Source: an uncultured Salinisphaerales bacterium
Lineage (GTDB): Bacteria; Pseudomonadota; Gammaproteobacteria; Nevskiales; CAJXLF01
Direction: 5' to 3'
Assembly (NCBI GenBank): GCA_913055805.1
Contig: CAJXLF010000004.1
Coordinates: 124,001 to 188,000 of the forward strand
DNA length: 64,000 bases
In this document: positions 47,534 through 56,311 of the stretch, one piece after another
How positions within the stretch are numbered: position 1 is the first letter of the stretch
How the letters are laid out: every line of letters starts with the position of its first letter
Made by a program: the position numbers and the translations under genes
Notes under the pieces: model-generated
The model's database searches: none
What the model was told of the DNA's origin: nothing
Seen by the model: the letters and a program-made list of their open reading frames with translations, nothing else

Positions 47534-48358
47534 ATGCATATACCTGTTGAAGCAATCAGAATCCTGCAGCGTGAGCTGGGATTCAGGGGCGCTGCAGTAG
47601 ACGGCGTCGCCGGAAAGCAAACTGAGCGAAAACTGGATACCTGGCTGGGCAATCGAAAAGCCGACCTGGCAGCCCCGCACGCTGCCCCCATACTGGCCGG
47701 TTCCCGCCGCAGGAAAGTCACGGCGGCGATTCAGTTACTGGCTAAGGCGCGGGGTATTGATGCCGGCACCATCGACGGCTATTGGGGACCGCAGACCGAT
47801 TTCGCCTGCGACAGCCTGATTCACGTCGAGACAGATGGCAGCAAGCCGCCCGTGTGGCGGGACGATCCTGCCCCGCCGCCCAATCCGAATCGCTGGCCCC
47901 CGGAAAACGACGCCGACCTGAAAGCCTTCTACGGTCAGCCGGGGACAAATCAGGTTTCCGTAGGCGTGCCTTATGTGCACAAGCTTGCCTGGGATCTCAA
48001 TCAGCGCGTTACGCGAATACGCTGTCATGCAAAGGTGGCCGATTCGCTGCTGCGTGTACTCGGCAGAGTGCTGGATCATTATGGTCAGCAGCAGATCAGT
48101 GACCTGCATCTGGATCACTGGGGTGGCTGTTTTAACAAGCGGCGCATCCGCGGCGGCAGCCGTTGGTCCACGCATGCCTGGGGCATTGCCCTGGACTATG
48201 ACCCGGCACGCAATCAGCTCAAATGGGGACGTGATCGCGCCTGGTTCGCACGGCCCGAATACGACCCCTGGTGGCAGTTCTGGGAAGAGGAAGGTTGGGT
48301 GAGTCTGGGACGCGCCCGTAACTACGACTGGATGCACGTACAGGCTGCGAGACGCTAG
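47534..48358 (+). CDS. M15-type peptidase with N-terminal peptidoglycan-binding-like repeats
   Basis: 274 residues. Two helical repeats resembling peptidoglycan-binding domains (about residues 7-35 and 62-92, VDGVAGKQT and IDGYWGPQT) precede an M15 D-Ala-D-Ala carboxypeptidase / endolysin-like domain. Zinc ligands are probably His214 and Asp221 in STHAWGIALD and His268 in DWMHVQ. No signal peptide is visible, so release would need a holin, lysis or another route. No phage genes flank it. It has a strong ribosome site within an inverted repeat. Confidence 0.8.
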   Translation: MHIPVEAIRILQRELGFRGAAVDGVAGKQTERKLDTWLGNRKADLAAPHAAPILAGSRRRKVTAAIQLLAKARGIDAGTIDGYWGPQTDFACDSLIHVETDGSKPPVWRDDPAPPPNPNRWPPENDADLKAFYGQPGTNQVSVGVPYVHKLAWDLNQRVTRIRCHAKVADSLLRVLGRVLDHYGQQQISDLHLDHWGGCFNKRRIRGGSRWSTHAWGIALDYDPARNQLKWGRDRAWFARPEYDPWWQFWEEEGWVSLGRARNYDWMHVQAARR

Positions 48359-48458
48359 CGAAAAAGTTTTAAGGTGTTCATCTTCCGTTCAGGGACCCAC
48401 GGGTATTCTGATTCCGTAATTTGGGAATTGGCTATAAATACTTCAGAGGAGGTCAGCC

Positions 48459-49028
48459 ATGAACAATATGTTGATTGCCGCCGCCATTGCGGCTCCCCTG
48501 GCCACCGCCGGTGCGGTGGGTGGTTACCAGTACGTGAAGAACAGCAACGATGACGGTATCCCCGAGGGCCATGCCCGGGTGTTGAGTGCCGAGCCCATCG
48601 TCAGGGAAATCAAGGTGGCCGTGCCCCGCCAGGAATGCTGGCAGGAAAAGGTCGTGACCTATGAGAAAAAGGAAACCGGTAAGGAATCCTGGAAACTGGG
48701 TTCGACCATGCTGGGCGCCCTGATCGGTGGCGCTATCGGTCACCAGATTGGTGGCGGTCGCGGCCAGGACGCTGCCACGGTGGCCGGTGCAGCGATCGGC
48801 GGCAAGGTGGGTCATGATGTGTATAAGGACGACCACAAGCCGGAAACCATTGAGCACGTGAACTACAAACAGCGTTGCAAGACGGTGAATGATTACCGCA
48901 CCGAGACCAAGACGGATGGTTATGCCGTGACCTATGAGTATCAGGGCAAGATCTATGACACCGAAATGGAACAGGCGCCGCAAGGTGAATTCATGCCGGT
49001 AGAGATCAATATCGCTCCGCAGTCCTGA
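48459..49028 (+). CDS. Glycine-zipper 2TM domain envelope protein
   Basis: 189 residues. N-terminal hydrophobic segment (NNMLIAAAIAAPLATAGAVGGYQYV) without a lipobox. The 17-kDa-antigen/glycine-zipper segment LGALIGGAIGHQIGGGRGQDAATVAGAAIGG is at about residues 84-115. A paired-cysteine pattern (RQECWQEK, KQRCKTVNDY) could form a disulfide. Envelope location is inferred. ATG 48459 has AGAGGAGGT upstream. A good terminator follows. Confidence 0.85.
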   Translation: MNNMLIAAAIAAPLATAGAVGGYQYVKNSNDDGIPEGHARVLSAEPIVREIKVAVPRQECWQEKVVTYEKKETGKESWKLGSTMLGALIGGAIGHQIGGGRGQDAATVAGAAIGGKVGHDVYKDDHKPETIEHVNYKQRCKTVNDYRTETKTDGYAVTYEYQGKIYDTEMEQAPQGEFMPVEINIAPQS

Positions 49029-49057
49029 CGTTAAGTCAACGCGGGTTAGCGAGGAGC

Positions 49058-49091
49058 ACGGCGGGCCTGAAAGGGTCCGCCGTTCTTTTTT
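49058..49091 (+). terminator. Rho-independent terminator after the glycine-zipper gene
   Basis: Stem ACGGCGG (49058-49064) / CCGCCGT (49077-49083) is followed by TCTTTTTT. Confidence 0.88.
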
Positions 49092-49092
49092 C

Positions 49093-49223
49093 CCACTATT
49101 GTTTTCACAACCCCCTTTAATCCCCCCTGACTCAGGGGGTGAGCACCACGCCGATCGGTAGTCCGGAAGGGTTTGGTTCCCCCTTGAGTAAAGGGGGCCA
49201 GGGGGTTGTGGAAACAATAGTGG
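49093..49223. repeat. 131-bp inverted-repeat element, family B copy 2
   Basis: Outer arms 49093-49115 (CCACTATTG...CAACCCCC) and 49201-49223 (GGGGGTTGTG...CAATAGTGG) are complementary at 22 of 23 positions. Inside lie two C5/G5 hairpins (49122-49139 and 49179-49197). It begins right after a terminator. No open reading frame of note is inside. It could be a REP/BIME-like or very small MITE-like element. The remaining 49257-49458 stretch shows nothing recognisable. Confidence 0.75.
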
Positions 49224-49225
49224 AA

Positions 49226-49256
49226 ACAAAAAGGCCCGACGTTCTAAGGCCGGGCC
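49226..49256 (-). terminator. Minus-strand terminator-like hairpin
   Basis: GGCCCG (49233-49238) pairs with CGGGCC (49251-49256); read on the minus strand a TTTTTGTTT run follows. No minus-strand gene lies close to its right, so its role is unclear; it may belong to the adjacent repeat element. Confidence 0.45.
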
Positions 49257-49458
49257 AGGAAGCCGTGAGTGGAGAGACGAGACATGCTACGGCTTCAGGC
49301 GGAGCATAGAGCGCGCAAATGACAGGACGATGACACGTCCGGATCCGCTGTAACCCCCACTCTGACCGCTGCCAGTTAACAGACTTCCCTGCTCAGGGCA
49401 CAATAGCGCACCATAGCGCATGGAGACGCCATACCCCGGGTTGGAAAGGAGTGCGGAA

Positions 49459-49998
49459 ATGAAAATACTGAAGATTGTTGTCGGCGTTGTGGTGTTGTTG
49501 CTGGGCGTGCTGCTGCTCATCGCCTTGCTCATGGATTCGGAATGGCGCGTTGAACGCAGTGCAGAGGTGGATGCCCCGCCCAACAAGGTCATGGCCTTTA
49601 TCAGCATGCTGCCCAACTGGCCGGAATGGACGGTCTGGAACACGGAGAATTATCCGGAAATGAAAATGAGCTATGCCGGTCCGAACTGGGGCGTGGGCGC
49701 CCAGCAGAGTTGGGATGATGGCAGCATGGTTGGCGTGCTCGAAGTGACCGCTTACGATCCCGCCGCCTATATGGAATACGTGGTCGATATGGATAACGGC
49801 GGCTTCGTCATGCAATGTCGTATAGAAACCAGGCCCGTACTCAGTCACTCGGAAGTCATCTGGTCCTGCTGGGGCGATACCGGGGCCAGCCCGATCGACA
49901 AGCTGATGATGGTCGTTTTCGAACCCCTGATCGGCAAGGACTTCCAGGGTGGGCTGGATAAGCTGGCGGCTCGCTTCGCCAAAGAGAGGGCGCCATGA
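49459..49998 (+). CDS. SRPBCC-fold membrane-anchored protein
   Basis: 179 residues. One N-terminal transmembrane segment ([23 protein letters not shown]) is followed by a START/polyketide-cyclase-like domain: [48 protein letters not shown]. Ligand unknown. ATG 49459 has AAAGGAG upstream; the extension to 49420 is rejected. The stop overlaps the msrB start (ATGA). Confidence 0.82.
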   Translation: MKILKIVVGVVVLLLGVLLLIALLMDSEWRVERSAEVDAPPNKVMAFISMLPNWPEWTVWNTENYPEMKMSYAGPNWGVGAQQSWDDGSMVGVLEVTAYDPAAYMEYVVDMDNGGFVMQCRIETRPVLSHSEVIWSCWGDTGASPIDKLMMVVFEPLIGKDFQGGLDKLAARFAKERAP

Positions 49999-50405
49999 GC
50001 CAGAAGATCAGCAAGTCCGACGCCGAGTGGCGTGAGCAACTGGACAAGGAACAATACGAGGTTACACGGCGCAAGGGCACCGAGCGGGCCTTCACCGGCG
50101 CCTATTGGGATAATCATGCAGACGGTATGTACCGCTGCATCTGCTGCGGGCAGCCGTTGTTCTCCTCCGAACACAAATTCGATTCCGGAACCGGTTGGCC
50201 GAGTTTCTGGCAGCCGGTGGATCAACCCGCGATAGCCGAAGCCGAAGACCGCAGCCTGTTCATGCGCCGCACCGAGGTAATGTGCAGCCGTTGCGATGCC
50301 CATCTGGGGCATGTGTTTGCGGATGGGCCGCAACCGACGGGTTTGCGGTATTGCATCAACTCCGCCTCGCTGGATTTCGATCCAGAGGCCGGGTCGTCTG
50401 AGTAA
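49995..50405 (+). CDS. msrB: Peptide-methionine (R)-S-oxide reductase
   Basis: 136-residue repair enzyme for methionine-R-sulfoxide. Zinc-binding CxxC pairs occur in [11 protein letters not shown] and [25 protein letters not shown] is the substrate motif, and the catalytic cysteine is in [13 protein letters not shown]. Cytoplasmic. Overlaps its neighbours on both sides (ATGA before, TAATG after), forming a tight three-gene unit with SRPBCC and amidotransferase genes. Confidence 0.96.
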   Translation: MSQKISKSDAEWREQLDKEQYEVTRRKGTERAFTGAYWDNHADGMYRCICCGQPLFSSEHKFDSGTGWPSFWQPVDQPAIAEAEDRSLFMRRTEVMCSRCDAHLGHVFADGPQPTGLRYCINSASLDFDPEAGSSE

Positions 50406-51124
50406 TGCGGGTTCACTGGTTACAGCATGTGCCCTTCGAGGGCCTTGGCAGCATTGGCCCCTGGCTGGAGCGGCAGGGTGCGGAAGTCAGCATGACCCGT
50501 CTGTATGCCGGCGAGTCTCCTCCCACGCGAAATAACTTCGATTGGCTGATCGTCATGGGCGGTCCCATGAATATCTATCAGGAGGCGGAATATCCCTGGT
50601 TGATTGAAGAAAAGCTTTGCATCAAGCGGGCTATCAAGCAGGGGCACAAGGTGCTGGGTATCTGCCTGGGCGCCCAGTTGATCGCCGATGTCCTGATGAG
50701 CCGTGTCTACAAGAACCCGCAACGCGAGATCGGGTGGTTTGATGTTGAATTAACGTCTGATGGCGTTAATTCGGACATATTTGGCGGTTTTTCCGGAAAG
50801 TTCGAGGCGTTTCACTGGCATGGTGACACCTTTGGCGTGCCCGAGGGTGCGGCCGCTCTGGCATCGTCACAGGCCTGCGCCCACCAGGCCTTTGTCTATA
50901 ACAATGCGGTGGTGGGCCTGCAGTTTCATCTGGAAACCACGCCGGAGTCGGCGCGTGCACTGATCGAGCATTGTGGAGATGAACTGGAGGGCGGGGGCGA
51001 CTTTGTACAGAGCGCTGAAGCCATGTTGGCAGACGCCGCGCGTTTCAACCGCCTGAATGGCTTGATGACACGGTTATTGGACAATCTGCAGGCAGCAGAG
51101 GCGCCCGCGATGTTGGCGCTTTAG
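50405..51124 (+). CDS. Class I glutamine amidotransferase-like protein
   Basis: 239 residues. The nucleophile elbow is GICLGAQLIADV; MGGPMNIY and the histidine-glutamate pair GLQFHLETTPES complete the Cys-His-Glu triad. It resembles GMP-synthase-like stand-alone amidotransferases; no synthetase partner is adjacent, and the acceptor is unknown. It ends 7 bp before the convergent stop of the chorismatase gene. Confidence 0.88.
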   Translation: MRVHWLQHVPFEGLGSIGPWLERQGAEVSMTRLYAGESPPTRNNFDWLIVMGGPMNIYQEAEYPWLIEEKLCIKRAIKQGHKVLGICLGAQLIADVLMSRVYKNPQREIGWFDVELTSDGVNSDIFGGFSGKFEAFHWHGDTFGVPEGAAALASSQACAHQAFVYNNAVVGLQFHLETTPESARALIEHCGDELEGGGDFVQSAEAMLADAARFNRLNGLMTRLLDNLQAAEAPAMLAL

Positions 51125-51131
51125 CGGACGG

Positions 51132-52175
51132 TCAGAAAGGCAGTTGGTAGTAGCCTTCGATTTCGATGAGAAGATCCTGTCGGCAGATGTCGCCTTCCAG
51201 GAACACCATGGGGACATTCGGACCCGACCAGCGCTGGATATATTCACGGATGGTATCGACATTGCCGTGATGGGGGCGCAGGTACACACGTAGCAGGGAG
51301 AGTTCGTCCAGCCGGGCCTTGCTGAACCGGGGCTGATGCCTGGCGGCTTCATCCAGTAACGCCTGCATGTTGCGGCCGATCTCTTCCGTCTGGGCTTCAA
51401 CGTCGTCCAGATGCACGCTTTCATGGCCTACCACGCTGGCGGTGCCGGAAATGTACAGCTGTGATTCGTCTGCCCAGTCCTTGAGCTTGGCGCGGGAAAA
51501 GGACGGACTCTTGGGTCCGTACTGGCGGGGATAGTGAAAGGCGCTGACCTGGCGCGGGTTTTCAATCTGTACCCCGGGCGTACGGGCAGCCACGAAGTGA
51601 ATCAGCAGTCCCGAGCGATACGAACCGATGGCGCTGGCGGCCGGCAGGGCCCGTTCGAAGTGCCGGAACTGCTCGAAGGTGCGGGCGCGGCCCAGTGAAA
51701 ACTGGCGGTAACGCTCGTCATCGGCATCGCCGACGTTGATATCAGGGAAGAAATTCCACATGCGCAGGGCGTGCTTGTAGCCCTGGTTGCGCTGGAACGC
51801 CAGGATCCGCTGGTAGGCTTCGAAGGCGGCTTCGTCCAGTGAGGGGTAATCGTTCTCGTTCAGAACCAGTTGGCCGACGAGGATATGCTCGTTGCGGGCA
51901 AAGGCCACGCCGTTCTTGAAGCCATGTTCCACCGGCAGCGTGCTGCGCCAGATCTCGAGCAGCGGCTTGTCCCCGACTTGCTCCAAAGCGACGCTGATCT
52001 GGCGGGGATCTTCGTTGATTCTGCCGACATCTGCGCCGAACTCGACAACAGCTAACAGGTTTTCACTGTCCTGGGCAAGTAGCTGGGCCGCATCTCCGTA
52101 ACGGTATTCGACACTGAACGGCGCTGCTATGCCGGTGGCGCTGGGTTCAGATTCAAGCGGTCGTGCGGTGCTCAA
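51132..52175 (-). CDS. Chorismatase, XanB2/FkbO/Hyg5-like
   Basis: 347 residues. Two RidA-like halves; the C-terminal half has SPSFSRAKLKDWADESQLYISGTASVVGHESVH (in part), LRVYLRP and FLEGDICRQDLLIEIEGYY. Family members hydrolyse chorismate; XanB2 of Xanthomonas yields 3- and 4-hydroxybenzoate, and one product is the xanthomonadin starter. Its place in an aryl polyene cluster supports that role. TTG 52175 is chosen: it overlaps the upstream stop (TTGA), with ACAGGA before it. Which hydroxybenzoate is made cannot be told without alignment. Confidence 0.87.
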   Translation of the reverse strand: MSTARPLESEPSATGIAAPFSVEYRYGDAAQLLAQDSENLLAVVEFGADVGRINEDPRQISVALEQVGDKPLLEIWRSTLPVEHGFKNGVAFARNEHILVGQLVLNENDYPSLDEAAFEAYQRILAFQRNQGYKHALRMWNFFPDINVGDADDERYRQFSLGRARTFEQFRHFERALPAASAIGSYRSGLLIHFVAARTPGVQIENPRQVSAFHYPRQYGPKSPSFSRAKLKDWADESQLYISGTASVVGHESVHLDDVEAQTEEIGRNMQALLDEAARHQPRFSKARLDELSLLRVYLRPHHGNVDTIREYIQRWSGPNVPMVFLEGDICRQDLLIEIEGYYQLPF

Positions 52176-53524
52176 GCGATATCCTGTTCTGTCGTGCCCC
52201 CGGTAAAAGCGGTGCGTGCGCGTTTGGCACGGCGCTTCACGTCGGCCCAGGCTGAGCGCCATTCGCTCAGACTGAAGCCGTAGTACAACACTTTAAAGGC
52301 TTCCAGTCGCCAGTCTACCTTCGGATTGCCGTAAACGTCACCTGCCAGCACCGAGGTCACCGCCTCTTCTATGCGCAGCGGGTTGCCCGGATTCATGAAC
52401 AGTTTGCGCAGGCCCGGCGAATTGAAGCGCTCGATAAACCAGGAGAACGTGCGAATACCCTTGTGCACGCGCTTTTGGTATTGCTTGAGCATGGCCGCGG
52501 TACCGGGTTTGCCCTGCAGGAGGGCATCGACGATATCGGTGGCATGCGTGGCATTGGTCATGGCCATCAGCACGCCGCTGGAGAAGATGGGGTCGATAAA
52601 GGCATAGGCGTCGCCCACCATCAGCCAGCCGTCACCGTACATCTGGGTGCACTGATAGGAGAAATTGCCGGTGGCGCGGACTTCGAATTCAGGCACCTTC
52701 TTTGCGTCTTTCATGCGTTCGCGCAACTCGGCCGGGGCCAGTTCCAGTGTCTGGAAGAAAAACTCTTGCGGACTGACGGTGCGCGACTTCAGGTAATTCG
52801 GGTCGCAAACGGCGCCGATGCTCGTGGTGCCGTCGAGCAGGGGAATCAGCCAGAACCAGCCATGCTCGAACCAGTAGGCACTGATGTTGCCGGCATTCTC
52901 GCCGGGGCGACGCTCCACGCCGGTGAAGTGGCAGAAGATGGCGGCGCTGGCATGGCGCGGATTCTTGCGCTTGAGGCCGAATTTGCTGGCGATAAAGGTA
53001 TCGCGACCGGAGGCATCCACCAGGTAACGGGCTTCCCAGATCTGTTTTTGGCCGCCGCTCTCGGCGGTTACACGGCAGCTCTTGTCCTGCCTGAACTCGA
53101 CGTCAGTGACTTTGGTTTCTTCAAAAACGCGGGTGCCCTTCTCGGCGCTGTTCATGAGCAACATGTGATCGAATTCCGAACGGCGTACCTCGAAGGCATG
53201 CGGCCAGCGGGCATCCATGGCGTTGCGGAAATAGAAGTTATGTCGTGGCGGCGTGTAACCCTCGGCGTTGAAGTCGGCGCCCGGCTTGGGAATACCGATG
53301 GCGGCGACCTTGTCGAGCACGCCCAGCCGCTCGAAGATATCCAGGTTCTTCGGCAGCAGTGATTCGCCTATGTGGAAACGCGGGTGTTTGGCCTTTTCCA
53401 GCAGTGCCACGTCGTAACCCTTTTCGGTGAGCAATGCGGATACGGTGGAGCCGCCGGGCCCGCCTCCGACCACAAGCACATCACAACGCTGAACGGAGTC
53501 GGTAGAAGGCGCGGAATTCGACAT
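52172..53524 (-). CDS. FAD-dependent oxidoreductase with flavin-halogenase signatures
   Basis: 450 residues. FAD motif VVGGGPGGS near residue 20 and FHIGESLLP at 50. Two signatures used to recognise flavin-dependent halogenases are both present: WxWxIP (Trp223-Phe-Trp225-Leu-Ile-Pro228) and FxxPxxSxG (residues 309-317, FIDPIFSSG). Lys80 in GIPKPGADF is a candidate for the catalytic lysine. Xanthomonadins are brominated aryl polyenes, which makes halogenation plausible. Related oxidoreductases can share one motif, so this is not proven. Co-transcribed with the chorismatase; divergent from the acyl carrier protein gene. Confidence 0.8.
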   Translation of the reverse strand: MSNSAPSTDSVQRCDVLVVGGGPGGSTVSALLTEKGYDVALLEKAKHPRFHIGESLLPKNLDIFERLGVLDKVAAIGIPKPGADFNAEGYTPPRHNFYFRNAMDARWPHAFEVRRSEFDHMLLMNSAEKGTRVFEETKVTDVEFRQDKSCRVTAESGGQKQIWEARYLVDASGRDTFIASKFGLKRKNPRHASAAIFCHFTGVERRPGENAGNISAYWFEHGWFWLIPLLDGTTSIGAVCDPNYLKSRTVSPQEFFFQTLELAPAELRERMKDAKKVPEFEVRATGNFSYQCTQMYGDGWLMVGDAYAFIDPIFSSGVLMAMTNATHATDIVDALLQGKPGTAAMLKQYQKRVHKGIRTFSWFIERFNSPGLRKLFMNPGNPLRIEEAVTSVLAGDVYGNPKVDWRLEAFKVLYYGFSLSEWRSAWADVKRRAKRARTAFTGGTTEQDIA

Positions 53525-53680
53525 AGCTTTCTCAAAGCCTCGGTAAAAAAGTAGCGGATTGCCAGAACAGGAATTCTAGCCCAGACAGGCGAATCAGTAA
53601 TAGTGCGGCCTGTGGAACCGTAAGTAATAAGTCATGCTAGACTTTTGCCTTTGCAACCGAAGGACCATGGGAACCGACTT

Positions 53681-53953
53681 ATGGCAGAACAGAGCGCGAA
53701 CGAGCACGAACTCGCCCAACTGATTGTAGAAACCCTCGATTTGCAGGACGTTGACCCTGCCGACATCGAGCCCGAAGCGCCCTTGTTCAGGGAAGGCCTG
53801 GGCCTGGACTCCATCGACGCCCTGGAACTTTCGCTAGCGATTTCCCAGCAATACGGTGTGCAGTTGCGGGCTGATGACAAGAACAACAAGGCTATCTTCA
53901 GTTCGTTGCAGTCGTTGAACGCCCATATCGAACAGAACCGTCCCGCCGCCTAA
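53681..53953 (+). CDS. Acyl carrier protein of aryl polyene synthesis
   Basis: 90 residues. The phosphopantetheine serine is in EGLGLDSIDALELSLAI. It should carry the growing polyene chain. ATG 53681 (MAEQSANE) is preferred; an in-frame ATG at 53645 lacks family sequence. Many aryl polyene clusters have two carrier proteins in tandem; only one is seen here. First gene of the long rightward operon, 156 bp from the divergent halogenase-like gene. Confidence 0.92.
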   Translation: MAEQSANEHELAQLIVETLDLQDVDPADIEPEAPLFREGLGLDSIDALELSLAISQQYGVQLRADDKNNKAIFSSLQSLNAHIEQNRPAA

Positions 53954-53980
53954 GATTCTTTTGCGGCGGAGCCTAGCCTT

Positions 53981-54607
53981 ATGCCGGTCCTGCTGCTTGC
54001 CTACCCACTGCTGATCTTTGCCGCTGTCCGTTGGCAGCTGCCGTGGCTGGGCATGCTCGCGTTGCTTGGTTTTGGCGCCCAGGTTTTGTGGCCGGTGCTT
54101 CGTCAGGGCAAGCCATGGGCCTGGCTGATGATGGCTGTGCTGGCCGCCGCCGGCGGCTGGTCGGTGTTGACCGGCGACGGACGCGCCTTGCTGCAACTGG
54201 TGCCGGTGATGATCTTCCTGTTGCTGGCTGTTTTCTTCGGCCGCACGCTGCTGGGGGGGTCAGTGCCGCTGGTCACGCGTATCGCGGCAGCGGCCCGTGA
54301 TATTCCCCACGAACGCATTCTGCAGGACATGCAACCGGCGCTGCTGCGCTATACCAGGCGGGTTACCCAGTTCTGGATGTGTCTGTTCCTCATATTCGCG
54401 GCCGAGGATCTGTTTCTCATGTGGCTGGCGCCGCCGTTGCCTTGGCCCTATATCATTAATGCCGTGAATTTCAGCATTGTTTTCAGCCTGCTGGTGGGCG
54501 AGTACCTTTATCATAGTCGCCGTTACCCCAACCCCAAGCACAATAATTTTCTGGACTTTGCCCGTGACGTCGCGCAATTCGATTATCACAGCCTGCTGGA
54601 TGATTAA
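53981..54607 (+). CDS. COG4648-type membrane protein of aryl polyene cluster
   Basis: 208 residues with about five to six hydrophobic segments (AYPLLIFAAVRW, LGMLALLGFGAQVLWPVL, WLMMAVLAAAGGW, VMIFLLLAVFF, MCLFLIFAAEDLFL, FSIVFSLLVGEYLYH). It ends HNNFLDFARDVAQFDYHSLLDD. The family is found with the carrier protein and acyl ligase in aryl polyene clusters; function unknown. A MITE-like element begins directly at its stop codon. Confidence 0.85.
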   Translation: MPVLLLAYPLLIFAAVRWQLPWLGMLALLGFGAQVLWPVLRQGKPWAWLMMAVLAAAGGWSVLTGDGRALLQLVPVMIFLLLAVFFGRTLLGGSVPLVTRIAAAARDIPHERILQDMQPALLRYTRRVTQFWMCLFLIFAAEDLFLMWLAPPLPWPYIINAVNFSIVFSLLVGEYLYHSRRYPNPKHNNFLDFARDVAQFDYHSLLDD

Positions 54608-54957
54608 GGCCTGTTAACACTGATTTGGCGGTGTCGCCGGAGGCCGTAAAGCCCCAGCGCACGAAACGAGGAGTGAAATTTGCCAATTGTAAATTTAACC
54701 AGGGCAAATGAACGACGAGAGACACAGCGATGGGGCTTTACGGCCCCGTCCCGCAGGGTTGCTCGCCCAAGCCCGCCATACTCTGTTGCGCGGCCCTTCC
54801 CTGGGCCGCGTCCTGACGGACTCGCTGCGCTCGCGACAATACGTTCCCTACGCATTGTTGCTCGCCTTGCCCTTAGATTGGCTAAGGGCTGCGGTGTGCG
54901 CCTTGTCTGGCAGACTTGGTTGAGCAACGCCATCCGCCGAATCAGTGTTAACAGGCC
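54608..54957. mobile_element. MITE-like element, 350 bp, 24-bp terminal inverted repeats
   Basis: Termini 54608-54631 (GGCCTGTTAACACTGATTTGGCGG is the first 24 bp in two blocks GGCCTGTTAACAC / TGATTTGGCGG) and 54934-54957 are complementary at 23 of 24 positions. Inside, GGCCGTAAAGCCCCAGCG (54642-54659) and CGATGGGGCTTTACGGCC (54728-54745) form a second, nested repeat with one mismatch. No transposase; short open frames on both strands end in the same residues because of the terminal repeats. No clear target duplication. It separates two genes of the aryl polyene operon. Confidence 0.75.
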
Positions 54958-54964
54958 CTAGCCC

Positions 54965-56311
54965 ATGAGCAGCCTGCCGTTGATCAAGGGCCATGCCGCC
55001 GATGAGGTCATGGTGCGGCATGAGGGCCGTGATATCACCCGGGCTGAATTCCTGTTGCAGGTCGAGGCGCTGGCCGAGCGTCTGCCCGAAGCCCGCTATG
55101 CCTTCAATTGCTGTGACGACCGTTATCATTTTCTGGTGGCCTTTGCCGCGGTGCTGTTGCGCGGTCAGACGAATCTGTTGCCGCCCAGCCGTGGCCCGGA
55201 AACCATTCGTGATATCGCCCAGGATTATCCGCAGTCTTATTATCTGACCGACGAAAGCGTGGCGATCGACAGTGTGCCGGTGCATTGCTTTACCCTGCAG
55301 GCGGCCAGGCAGGTCAGGAGTCCCGACCCGCAGATACCGGCAGAGCAACTGGCCGCGGTGGCGTTTACCTCCGGCAGCACCGGCCGTCCCAAACCCAATA
55401 ACAAGACCTGGGAAGCCCTGCATATCGGCACCGACCTGGCGCGACGCTGTTTCTTTTCGGACCTGCCAAGGCCGCCTTATATCCTGGCTACCGTGCCGCC
55501 GCAGCATATGTACGGTCTGGAAAAAACGGTGCTGCACGCCTTGCTCAGTGGCGCCGTCATGCACAGTGGCCGCCCCTTGTTTCCCGAAGATATTCGCCGG
55601 GATCTGGAGGAACTGCCTCACCCGCGTGTATTGATCACGACGCCGGTACATCTGCGTGCCTGCGTGAAATCAGGTCTTGAATTTCCATCGCCCGAATTCA
55701 TCATCTCCGCCACGGCGCCTCTACCGATAGAGCTGGCGCAAGCGGCCGAGCAGGTATTTGCCGCACCGGTACGCGAGATTTATGGCTGTACCGAAGCCGG
55801 CAGTCTGGCGACCCGCCGCACGCTGGACGGCGAGCAATGGACGCTATATCCCGATATGCGTCTGCGCATGGCCGACGACCTGCCGCTGCTCAGCGGGCCG
55901 CAACTGGCCGAGCCTGTGCCCCTGCAGGACCTGGTGGAACCACGCGGCGAGCACGCCTTTGTCCTGCGCGGGCGCAATGCCGACATGATCAACATTGCCG
56001 GCAAGCGCGCCTCGCTGGCGGACCTGAATATCAAACTACTGGCCATCGGGGGCGTTGAGGACGGTGTGATCGTGATGCCCGACGAACAGGATGGCGCGGT
56101 GACGCGCCTGGCGGCGCTGGTAGTAGCACCGTCCTTGAACGAGGCAGCCATCCAGAATGCCTTGCGTGCCTCCTTTGATCCGGTCTTTGTACCCCGCCCC
56201 ATTTACCTGGTGAATAAGCTCCCGCGTAACGAAACCAGTAAACTTCCGCGCAGCGCAGTTCTCGCCATGCTTGAAAATCTGCGCAACAAAGAACAGGCCC
56301 TGACCGAATGA
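54965..56311 (+). CDS. AMP-binding acyl/aryl ligase of aryl polyene cluster
   Basis: 448 residues. The adenylate-forming core is VAFTSGSTGRPKPNNKTW (about residues 132-149), followed by PPQHMYGLEKTV, ISATAPLP, REIYGCTEAGS and a C-terminal RNADMINIAGKRASL. It probably activates the hydroxybenzoate starter and loads the carrier protein, as proposed for ApeH-type enzymes. Shorter than typical ligases (about 500-550). ATG 54965 lies 7 bp after the MITE-like element. Confidence 0.88.
   Translation: MSSLPLIKGHAADEVMVRHEGRDITRAEFLLQVEALAERLPEARYAFNCCDDRYHFLVAFAAVLLRGQTNLLPPSRGPETIRDIAQDYPQSYYLTDESVAIDSVPVHCFTLQAARQVRSPDPQIPAEQLAAVAFTSGSTGRPKPNNKTWEALHIGTDLARRCFFSDLPRPPYILATVPPQHMYGLEKTVLHALLSGAVMHSGRPLFPEDIRRDLEELPHPRVLITTPVHLRACVKSGLEFPSPEFIISATAPLPIELAQAAEQVFAAPVREIYGCTEAGSLATRRTLDGEQWTLYPDMRLRMADDLPLLSGPQLAEPVPLQDLVEPRGEHAFVLRGRNADMINIAGKRASLADLNIKLLAIGGVEDGVIVMPDEQDGAVTRLAALVVAPSLNEAAIQNALRASFDPVFVPRPIYLVNKLPRNETSKLPRSAVLAMLENLRNKEQALTE

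Noticed and set aside
47534-49028. Prophage remnant around the M15 peptidase
   Set aside because: No integrase, capsid, tail or holin gene nearby; neighbours are ordinary small chromosomal genes.
52463-53362. Plus-strand 299-codon frame over the halogenase-like gene
   Set aside because: The minus-strand protein has clear FAD and halogenase motifs; the antisense product is low-complexity.
54604-54961. Open frames on both strands inside the 350-bp element (minus 54604-54933, plus 54680-54961)
   Set aside because: Both end in the same residues (ISVNRP) because the terminal inverted repeats encode the same end; composition is not protein-like and neither has a family match I recognise.
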